NCBI GenBank assembly: GCA_007134165.1 | Contig: SLLJ01000318.1 | Coordinates: 1 to 11,047, forward strand | From: Nitriliruptoraceae bacterium | Lineage (GTDB): Bacteria; Actinomycetota; Nitriliruptoria; Nitriliruptorales; Nitriliruptoraceae | DNA length: 11,047 nucleotides | Direction of reading: 5' to 3' | Shown here: in pieces, positions 5,990 through 11,047 of the stretch | Layout of the letters: each line of letters opens with the position of its first letter | Position numbering within the stretch: the first letter of the stretch is position 1 | Program-made: the position numbers and the translations under genes | The notes under the pieces: model-generated | Told to the model about the DNA's origin: nothing | Database searches by the model: none | The model's input: the letters and a program-made list of their open reading frames with translations, nothing else

Positions 5990-7201
5990 CTACGGCACCC
6001 GCCGGGCCAACTCCTGCCCGATCGCCAGCGCCGAGGTGGCGGCCGGGGATGGCGCGTTGAGCAGGTGCACGACCCGGCCCGTGGTGCGCAGGTCGAAGTC
6101 ATCGACCAGCGTGCCCGCACGGGTGAGCACCTGGGCGCGCACCCCCCAGGGGCCGCGGCGCACGTCGTCGCGGCTGACCTCGGGCACGTAGCGGCGCACC
6201 TCGCGCAGCGCGGCCGGGATGACCCGGTCGCGCCACAGCTCGTCGAGCCCGGTGCGCCAGTGCTGGGCGCCCAGCCGCCACAGTCCGGCGAAACCTACCG
6301 CGTCGGCCAGGTCCCGCGGTGACACCGACCAGGGCCGCCGCCCCTGGCGGGCCAGCGCCAGCAGCGCGTTGGGTCCGATCCACACCTCGCCGTCGACCCG
6401 TCGGGTCAGATGCACCCCGAGGAACGGCAGGCCCGGGGCAGGAACCGGGTAGATGTTGCCGCGCACCAGATGGGTGCGGTCGGGACGCAGCCGCAGCCAC
6501 GCCCCGCGGAAGGGCACCACGCGCCGGTCGGGGTCGGGCCCGCTGAACGCGGCCACCCGGTCGGCCGACAGCCCGGTACAGGTCACCACCGCCCGCGCCC
6601 GTAGGACCCCGGTGGTGGTCCGCACCGTGACCTGATCGCCGTCGTCGTCGAGCCCCACCACCTCGACACCGAGGTGGATGCCCCCGCCGGCGGCGGTGAC
6701 ATCGGCCGCCAGCGCCCGGCACACCGCCCCGAACTCGGTGACGGCGGTGTCGGGGGAGAACAGCCCGGCGACCCCGGTGACGTGCGGCTCGTGGTCGCGC
6801 AGCCCGGCGGCGCCGACGCGTTCGACCCGCACACCGTTGGTCCGGGCCCGCTCCTCCAGCGCCCGCAGCCCCGCCACCTCGTCGTCGTGCACCGCGACCA
6901 CCAGCTTGCCGGTGCGGGCCAGCGGCAGGCCGCGCTCGACGAGGTAGTCCTCGAGGGCGGCCTTGCCCGTCCGGCACCACCGTGCCTTGGCCGACCCGGG
7001 GGGGTAGTACAGCCCGGCGTGCAGCACCCCGGAGTTGCGCGACGACTGCTGTGTGCCGACCTCGTGGTCGCGCTCGAGCACGACCACCTGTGCGCCGGGG
7101 CGCTGCCGGGTCAGCTGCCAGGCGGTCGCCAGCCCGACGATCCCGGCACCGACCACCACCACGTCGGCGTGCTGCTCGGGACCGTCGGGCACGCGGGGCA
7201 T
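5990..7201 (-). CDS. lhgO: L-2-hydroxyglutarate oxidase/dehydrogenase
   Basis: This is an FAD-dependent oxidoreductase of the DAO superfamily. It oxidises L-2-hydroxyglutarate to 2-oxoglutarate and passes electrons to oxygen or, in E. coli, to membrane quinone. The 403-residue product is of usual length. The dinucleotide-binding motif GAGIVG is at 18-23. The LhgO hallmark is at 53-80 (SSRNSGVLHAGLYYPPGS, then KARWCRTGK). FLGVHLTRR and GEVWIGPNALLAL follow, then GVRAQVL and, near the C-terminus, VVHLLNAPSPAATSALAIG. The ATG is preceded by AGGAG about seven bases upstream. The gene diverges from the gamma-glutamyltransferase across 91 bases. A role in repairing 2-hydroxyglutarate made by side reactions is known for the family, and a link to glutamate release by its neighbour is inference. 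Confidence 0.93.
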   Translation of the reverse strand: MPRVPDGPEQHADVVVVGAGIVGLATAWQLTRQRPGAQVVVLERDHEVGTQQSSRNSGVLHAGLYYPPGSAKARWCRTGKAALEDYLVERGLPLARTGKLVVAVHDDEVAGLRALEERARTNGVRVERVGAAGLRDHEPHVTGVAGLFSPDTAVTEFGAVCRALAADVTAAGGGIHLGVEVVGLDDDGDQVTVRTTTGVLRARAVVTCTGLSADRVAAFSGPDPDRRVVPFRGAWLRLRPDRTHLVRGNIYPVPAPGLPFLGVHLTRRVDGEVWIGPNALLALARQGRRPWSVSPRDLADAVGFAGLWRLGAQHWRTGLDELWRDRVIPAALREVRRYVPEVSRDDVRRGPWGVRAQVLTRAGTLVDDFDLRTTGRVVHLLNAPSPAATSALAIGQELARRVP

Positions 7202-7292
7202 GGTCGGCTCCTGAGGGTGGCACCGGGGCCCAGGGTACGAGCCGGTGCGTCGGCCCTAGCCTGGGGGTGGCCCGGCGAGCAGGAGCGGTGCG
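7202..7292. promoter_or_regulatory. Divergent control region between lhgO and the gamma-glutamyltransferase
   Basis: These 91 bases separate two divergent starts, so both promoters should lie here or overlap the genes. TAGCCT at 7257-7262 could be a -10 box for the + gene, and TACCCT on the minus strand (7233-7238) a -10 box for lhgO. Neither has a good -35 partner. No clear operator palindrome was seen. Confidence 0.3.
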
Positions 7293-8876
7293 GTGTCCAC
7301 CCGGTACTTCCCCTCCGGCGTCGTGGCCAGCCCGCATCACCTGGCCTCCGCGGCCGGTCAGGCGGTACTCGCCGACGGTGGCAACGCGGTGGATGCGGCC
7401 GTGGCCGCCAACCTGGTGCTCGCGGTGGTCACGCCCTACCACTGCGGGGTCGGCGGCGACCTGCTCGCGATCGTGTGGGACGGCGTGGCGCGCGGCGTGC
7501 GCTCGGTCGGGGCGGCCCCGGCCGGTGCCACCCCGGCGGCGATCCGGGCAGCCATCGCCGCCGGGCACGGTTCGGTGGCCACGGCCCTGCCCGGCACCGA
7601 CGGCATGCCCAGCCTCGGGTCGCTGCCGGTGACCGTCCCCGGCGCGGTTGCCGGCTGGGCGTACCTGCTCGAGCGGTGGGGCAGCCGCAGCCTGGGCGCC
7701 CTGGCCGGCCCTGCCCTCCGGCTCGCCGAGCAGGGGTTCGTGGTCTCCTCCCACGCGGCGGTGCACGTTGAGCGCTCCCGGCCGCAGCTCACCGACCAGC
7801 CGGGGTGGGCGGCCATCTTCGGGCAGATGCGCGCCGGTCGGCGCTTCGTGCAGTCCGAGCTTGCAGCCACGCTGCGCACCCTGGCCGAAGACGGGCCTGA
7901 TGCGCTGTACCGGGGGAGGCTTGGCGCCGCGATCGTCGAGACGCTCCAAGCGCATGGCTCGACGCTGAGCGCCGAGGATCTCGCTGCCCACGAGGCCGTC
8001 GCGGTGGCCCCGCTGGCCGGGTCCTACCGGGGGCTGGACGTGCTCGAGCTGCCGCCACCGACCCAGGGGGTGACCGCCCTGACTGCGCTGGGGATCCTGT
8101 CCGCGGCCGGTGACGCACTGCCGTCCGACCCTGCGCTGGCCGCGCACCTACAGCTCGAGGCGGTCCGCGCCGCGCTCGCCGACCGTCAGGAGCACCTCGC
8201 CGACCCGGCGGTGATGCGCGTGACGCCCGACGAGCTGCTCGCCCTGCTACGGCTGCGTGCGATCGCCGCGGGCATCGACCCCGACCGGGCCGGGTCGTGG
8301 CCGGTGGGCCGCCCGGCACCGGGCGGGACCGCCTACCTGTGCGCAGCCGACGCCGACGGGCTGCTCGTCAGCCTGATCCAGTCCAACTTCGTCGGCTTCG
8401 GCTCCGGGGTCGTGGCTCGCGGCACCGGGATCGGGCTGCACGACCGCGGCGCGCACTTCCGGCTCGATCCCGACGCCCCGAGTGCCATCGGTCCGCGGCG
8501 GCTGCCGCCCCACACGCTGATCCCGGCCGTGGCGGTGCAGGACGGACGCCCGCGGTTGGTGTTCGGGACCATGGGCGGCGACGGGCAGCCCCAGACCCAC
8601 GTCCAGCTGCTCGGCCACCTGCTCGACCGGCGACTCGAGGTGCAGGCCGCGATCGCGGCCCCCCGTTGGGTGGTGGACGTGGCCGACGGGTCGGTGGCGC
8701 TGGAGGCCGACGTCGATGCCGGGGTGGTGGCGGGGCTGGTCCGGCGCGGGCACGTGGTGCGCCGGATCGAGGCCCGCTCCCACCTGGCGGGGCACGCCCA
8801 CGCCATCGCGGTCACCGGCCACGGGTACGCGGCCGGCTCCGATCCTCGTTGCGAAGGTGCGGCGGTGGGCGGCTGA
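7293..8876 (+). CDS. ggt: Gamma-glutamyltransferase family protein (YwrD-like, no signal peptide)
   Basis: This is an N-terminal-nucleophile hydrolase that cleaves or transfers gamma-glutamyl groups from glutathione-like compounds and is normally cut autocatalytically into two chains. The 527-residue product starts with SPHHLAS and AGGNAVDAAVAAN-like sequence (here DGGNAVDAAVAAN), then PYHCGVGGDLLAIVW at about 48-62. The nucleophile is Thr346 in PGGTAYL, followed by DADGLLVSLIQSNF; the cut before it would give chains of about 345 and 182 residues. GTMGGDGQPQTHVQL lies near 425-439, where YwrD-type members have GGDGQPQ. There is no signal peptide, so unlike periplasmic Ggt it is probably cytoplasmic. 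The GTG start has AGGAG seven bases upstream. Actinobacteria generally use mycothiol, so glutathione may not be its substrate. Confidence 0.9.
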   Translation: MSTRYFPSGVVASPHHLASAAGQAVLADGGNAVDAAVAANLVLAVVTPYHCGVGGDLLAIVWDGVARGVRSVGAAPAGATPAAIRAAIAAGHGSVATALPGTDGMPSLGSLPVTVPGAVAGWAYLLERWGSRSLGALAGPALRLAEQGFVVSSHAAVHVERSRPQLTDQPGWAAIFGQMRAGRRFVQSELAATLRTLAEDGPDALYRGRLGAAIVETLQAHGSTLSAEDLAAHEAVAVAPLAGSYRGLDVLELPPPTQGVTALTALGILSAAGDALPSDPALAAHLQLEAVRAALADRQEHLADPAVMRVTPDELLALLRLRAIAAGIDPDRAGSWPVGRPAPGGTAYLCAADADGLLVSLIQSNFVGFGSGVVARGTGIGLHDRGAHFRLDPDAPSAIGPRRLPPHTLIPAVAVQDGRPRLVFGTMGGDGQPQTHVQLLGHLLDRRLEVQAAIAAPRWVVDVADGSVALEADVDAGVVAGLVRRGHVVRRIEARSHLAGHAHAIAVTGHGYAAGSDPRCEGAAVGG

Positions 8877-8904
8877 CCTGACCGGTCGGCGTGGTGTCAG
8901 GTCA
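8874..8904. terminator. Inverted repeat between convergent genes, containing both stop codons
   Basis: TGACCTGAC (8874-8882) pairs perfectly with GTCAGGTCA (8896-8904) around a 13-base loop. Its left arm begins with the stop codon of the gamma-glutamyltransferase. Its right arm contains the complement of the repressor's stop codon (8897-8899). The structure is symmetric for both strands and lies between convergent genes, so a two-way terminator is likely. There is no T-run, as is common in Actinobacteria. Confidence 0.6.
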
Positions 8905-9937
8905 CGGCCGTGCCTGCGACCAGCTCGCGCAGGTGCCGGGACGGGCCGGTCGAGGACCGCACGATCAGTTCGGGCTGGAAGCGCAGCTCGGAGGTGTCGG
9001 CGTCCTGGTCGGCGGTGCGGGTCATCAGCATGCGTACCACCGCGGCGGACATCGACTCGAAAGGTTGACGCAGAGAGGTCAGCGGCGGGTGGACGTAGGC
9101 GTTGGGTCCGGCGTCGTCGAACCCGGTCACCGAGACGTCGTCGGGAACGCTCAGGCTCAGCTCGCGCACCGAACGCATCGCTCCGAGCGCCATGCGGTCG
9201 CTGGCACACACGATCGCGGTCGCGCCGGCCTGAAGCAGCCGGGCGCCCGCGGCGTGGCCGCCCTCGATGCCGTAGAAGGTCTCGCTGATCAGGGCCGGGT
9301 CGCTGGCGAGCCCCGCTCGTTCGAGCCCGGCCTCGAAGCCGGCGAGGAACTCCTGGCTGGGCAGGTAGCGCCGTGGTCCGAGCGCCAGGCCCAGACGGCG
9401 GTGGCCGAGTGAGGCGAGGTGCGCGACCACCTTGCGCCCCGCGGCGGCGTGGTCCACGCTGACCGCCGGCAGGTCGAGGTCGTCGGGCCGGCCGTTGACC
9501 AGGATGGTGGGCACCCCGCGTGCGCGCAGGTCGTGGTAACGGTCGTGGTCGGCGGTGGTGTCGGCGGCCTCGCCCGAGATGATCACGATGCCGGTCACCG
9601 CGTGGTCGAGCAGGACGTCGAGGTAGTCGCCCTCACGCATCCCGGAGGGGGTTGAGGTGCACAGCACCGTGGTCAGTCCCTCCGCGGCCAGACGGGACTC
9701 CAGCGCCTGCGCGAAGCGCGGGAAAGCCGGGTTGTCGAGTTCGGGAACGATCAGCCCCACCAGTCCCCGGGCCCGGGCGGGGGACAGGCCGGCCGGCTCG
9801 TAGCCGAGTTGGTGCAGCGCGGCGAGCACCTCACGCCGGGTCGCGGCCGCGACCCCGGGGCGGTCGTTGAGCACCCGGCTGACCGTGGCCTGGCTGACCC
9901 CGGCGAGGTCGGCGACGTGGCGGAGACGAGGCTTCAT
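8897..9937 (-). CDS. LacI-family transcriptional regulator, MalR-like
   Basis: This is a predicted repressor whose DNA binding is altered by a sugar ligand. The 346-residue product begins with a LacI helix-turn-helix (RHVADLAGVSQATVSRVLNDRPGV, about 6-29) and LHQLGYEP. A hinge shorter than in E. coli LacI follows, as in Streptomyces MalR/Reg1-type proteins. The periplasmic-binding-protein-like core then has GLVGLIVPELDNPAFPRF, GIVIISGEA, GHRRLGLALGPRRYLPS, AIVCASDRMALGA, SVTGFDDAGPNAYVHPPLTSLRQP and a closing RSST. Start choice: the frame is open to 9997 but the extra 20 residues cross the operator, while ATG 9937 gives the usual N-terminus and lies seven bases after a -10-like TATCGT, implying a leaderless mRNA. 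It is divergent from malE, so control of maltose/maltodextrin uptake is the natural inference; the sugar is not proven. Confidence 0.93.
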   Translation of the reverse strand: MKPRLRHVADLAGVSQATVSRVLNDRPGVAAATRREVLAALHQLGYEPAGLSPARARGLVGLIVPELDNPAFPRFAQALESRLAAEGLTTVLCTSTPSGMREGDYLDVLLDHAVTGIVIISGEAADTTADHDRYHDLRARGVPTILVNGRPDDLDLPAVSVDHAAAGRKVVAHLASLGHRRLGLALGPRRYLPSQEFLAGFEAGLERAGLASDPALISETFYGIEGGHAAGARLLQAGATAIVCASDRMALGAMRSVRELSLSVPDDVSVTGFDDAGPNAYVHPPLTSLRQPFESMSAAVVRMLMTRTADQDADTSELRFQPELIVRSSTGPSRHLRELVAGTAVT

Positions 9938-9944
9938 GCGGTCG

Positions 9945-9973
9945 ACGATAGTGGAGTTCCGCCACTTCTGCAA
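9945..9973 (-). promoter_or_regulatory. Candidate leaderless promoter of the LacI-family gene
   Basis: On the minus strand, TTGCAG (9973-9968) and TATCGT (9950-9945) are 17 bases apart. Seven bases separate the -10 box from the A of the ATG at 9937, so transcription would begin at or next to the start codon. No ribosome site is visible upstream, which agrees. The -35 box lies inside the left arm of the operator palindrome, suggesting autoregulation. Confidence 0.45.
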
Positions 9974-9998
9974 GTTTTTGCAGAAAGGCCTTTGCAAA
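9966..9998. promoter_or_regulatory. Operator cluster of TTGCA half-sites between malR-like gene and malE
   Basis: TTCTGCAA (9966-9973) and TTGCAGAA (9978-9985) form a perfect inverted repeat around GTTT. A further palindrome, TTTGCAAA, is at 9991-9998, and a weaker related CTTGCTAAG is at 10009-10017. The half-site resembles the CTTGCAG motif reported for Streptomyces maltose/amylase control. The sites overlap the -35 boxes of both divergent promoters, so one repressor could shut both. None has the central CG usual for LacI-family operators, so the exact site boundaries are uncertain. Confidence 0.6.
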
Positions 9999-10019
9999 CG
10001 TGGAAAGTCTTGCTAAGCT
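9992..10019 (+). promoter_or_regulatory. Candidate malE promoter
   Basis: TTGCAA at 9992-9997 and TAAGCT at 10014-10019 are 16 bases apart and fit the loose TTGNNA/TANNNT form. The start would be near 10026, leaving a leader of about 57 bases that contains AGGGAGA (10067-10073), nine bases before the malE ATG. The -35 box overlaps the operator half-site at 9991-9998. Confidence 0.4.
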
Positions 10020-10082
10020 GAGGGCTCCCGAGCGGTGGCCATCTGTCACCCTCACCGTTACGAGGCAGGGAGAATCGTTTCC

Positions 10083-11047
10083 ATGACCAACTGGAGGAAG
10101 TGGCTCGCGATCGTTCCGATCGCCGCGCTGGTGCTTGCGGCGTGTGGCGACGCGGATGAGGCCGAGCCCGAAGAGGCGCCCGCGGAGGAACCGGCCGACG
10201 AGCCCGAGGAGGAGCCTGCCGACGAGCCGGCCGACGAGCCCGAGGAGGAACCTGCCGACGAGCCCGAGGAGGAGCCCGCCGAGGACGAGGAGGCAGCCCC
10301 CGTGCGTGCTGACGCTGACCTGGTCATCTGGGCCGACGACACCCGGCGCCCGGTGATCGAGCCCTTCGCCGAGCGCTTCGGTGAGGAGCAGGGCATCAGT
10401 GTCGCGGTGCAGGAGGTGCCCTTCGACATCATCCGTGACAACGTCTCCATCCAGGCCCCCGCCGGCCAGGGCCCCGACGTGTTCATCGGCGCGCACGACT
10501 GGCTCGGCCAGCTCGTTGCCGACGGCGTGGTTGCTCCGCTCGACCTCGCAGGCGCTGAGGGCGACTACCTCGAGGTCGCGACGCAGGCGTTCGCCTTCGA
10601 CGGCACCAACTACGGCCTGCCCTACTCGATCGAGAACATCGCGCTGGTCCGCAACACCGAACTCGCCCCCGAGTCGCCCGCGACCCTCGAGGAGATGGTC
10701 GAGGTCGGACTCGCCGCCGTCGAGGCTGGCGACGCCGACATCCCGGTCGGCTGGCAGCAGCCGGACGTCTACCACAACTACTGGGTCGTCACCGCCACCG
10801 GTGGCTACGTCTTCGGCCAGGCGGCCGACGGCAGCTACGACCCCACCGACGTCGGCATCGACTCCCCCGGTTCGCTCGAGGCCGCCGAGGTCTTCGGTGA
10901 GCTGTACGCCGAGGACTTCATCAGCCAGGACGTGACCTACGACGTCATGATCGACGCCTTCGCCAACGGGCGTGCCCCGTTCGCCGTCACCGGTCCCTGG
11001 GCCCTGGGTGACTTTGAGGGCGTGGACTTCGAGGTGGAGGCGCTGCC
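10083..11047 (+). CDS. malE: Maltose/maltodextrin-type ABC transporter binding lipoprotein MalE (3' end outside window)
   Basis: This is a solute-binding protein that captures sugar outside the membrane for an ABC importer. The 321 residues present begin with a lipoprotein signal: MTNWRKW, a hydrophobic core, and lipobox LAAC with Cys21. A disordered acidic linker spans about 22-74, with some 29 Asp/Glu and no basic residue. The type I binding domain then starts at about 79 with LVIWADDTRRPVIEPFAERF. GQGPDVFIGAHDWLGQLV, GLPYSIENIALVRNTELAPE, GGYVFGQAADGSYDP and APFAVTGPWALGDF follow, a pattern typical of actinobacterial MalE. The gene is cut by the window end, with about 70-80 residues probably missing. 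Its divergent LacI-type neighbour and the TTGCA operators point to repression without substrate. The exact sugar (maltose, maltodextrin, cyclodextrin) is not certain. Confidence 0.92.
   Translation, partial: MTNWRKWLAIVPIAALVLAACGDADEAEPEEAPAEEPADEPEEEPADEPADEPEEEPADEPEEEPAEDEEAAPVRADADLVIWADDTRRPVIEPFAERFGEEQGISVAVQEVPFDIIRDNVSIQAPAGQGPDVFIGAHDWLGQLVADGVVAPLDLAGAEGDYLEVATQAFAFDGTNYGLPYSIENIALVRNTELAPESPATLEEMVEVGLAAVEAGDADIPVGWQQPDVYHNYWVVTATGGYVFGQAADGSYDPTDVGIDSPGSLEAAEVFGELYAEDFISQDVTYDVMIDAFANGRAPFAVTGPWALGDFEGVDFEVEAL
10194..10277 (+). repeat. 24-base coding repeats in the malE linker
   Basis: Three near-identical 24-base units at 10194-10217, 10230-10253 and 10254-10277 each encode ADEPEEEP. 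A half unit (10218-10229, ADEP) lies between the first two. They differ only at third positions (GAG/GAA, CCT/CCC). The repeats lengthen the acidic spacer after the lipid anchor and could change length by slippage or recombination. Confidence 0.8.

Noticed and set aside
6099..8147. 682-residue minus-strand open frame over lhgO and the transferase
   Set aside because: It overlaps lhgO in another frame on the same strand and is antisense to the transferase; both real genes carry clear family motifs. The translation is Arg/Gly-rich with no domain.
9938..9997. Upstream extension of the LacI-family protein by 20 residues
   Set aside because: The extra part would be coded by the operator and promoter sequence, and the helix-turn-helix already begins at the usual distance from ATG 9937.
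10194..10277. 24-base repeats as a CRISPR array
   Set aside because: The units are adjacent without spacers, keep the malE frame and encode an acidic linker.
10381..10935. 184-residue plus-strand frame inside malE
   Set aside because: It lies in a different frame from the well-supported MalE protein and translates to Ser/Arg/Thr-rich sequence with no domain.

Overview
The window looks like chromosomal DNA from a very GC-rich actinobacterium. Codons strongly favour G or C at the third position, and I found no in-frame TTA codon in any gene called here. The order enolase - FtsB/DivIC - DUF501 - Ppx/GppA matches the Mycobacterium tuberculosis Rv1023-Rv1026 block. An S1-domain gene inserted in that block, and an unusual Nudix-YjeF_N fusion at its end, suggest a lineage well away from Mycobacterium. 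The species cannot be named from this sequence alone.

Left part (1-5852), all on the + strand. It opens with the end of an unrecognised small membrane protein and a candidate promoter. Then come enolase (eno), an FtsB/DivIC divisome protein overlapping it by ATGA, a single-S1-domain RNA-binding protein with its own candidate promoter, a DUF501 protein, a short Ppx/GppA phosphatase, and a 487-residue fusion of a NudL-like Nudix domain to a YjeF_N (NAD(P)HX epimerase-like) domain. Spacing is tight apart from a 162-base gap before the S1 gene. The run therefore reads as one or two operons joining glycolysis, division, RNA binding, polyphosphate/alarmone metabolism and probable nucleotide-cofactor clean-up.

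Middle part (5853-8904). A minus-strand tRNA with anticodon UAA lies 12 bases downstream of a minus-strand L-2-hydroxyglutarate oxidase gene (lhgO). The tRNA has a short class I variable loop, unlike ordinary bacterial leucine tRNAs. A gamma-glutamyltransferase of the cytoplasmic YwrD-like type is transcribed divergently from lhgO. It ends head-on against a LacI-family regulator, with a perfect 9-bp inverted repeat containing both stop codons.

Right part (8897-11047). A MalR-like LacI-family repressor (-) and the start of a maltose/maltodextrin-type binding lipoprotein, MalE (+), diverge from a 145-base control region. That region carries repeated TTGCA-type half-sites overlapping candidate promoters for both genes. 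The repressor mRNA is predicted to be leaderless. MalE has a long acidic Pro/Glu/Asp linker, encoded partly by 24-base repeats, between its lipid anchor and its binding domain. It runs off the end of the window, and ABC permease genes would be expected next.

Most of the window is ordinary housekeeping and sugar-uptake content. The points most worth a second look are the class I tRNA(UAA), the Nudix-YjeF_N fusion with an eroded nucleotide-binding loop, and the acidic repeat linker of MalE. I see no CRISPR array, transposon, phage or toxin-antitoxin module.
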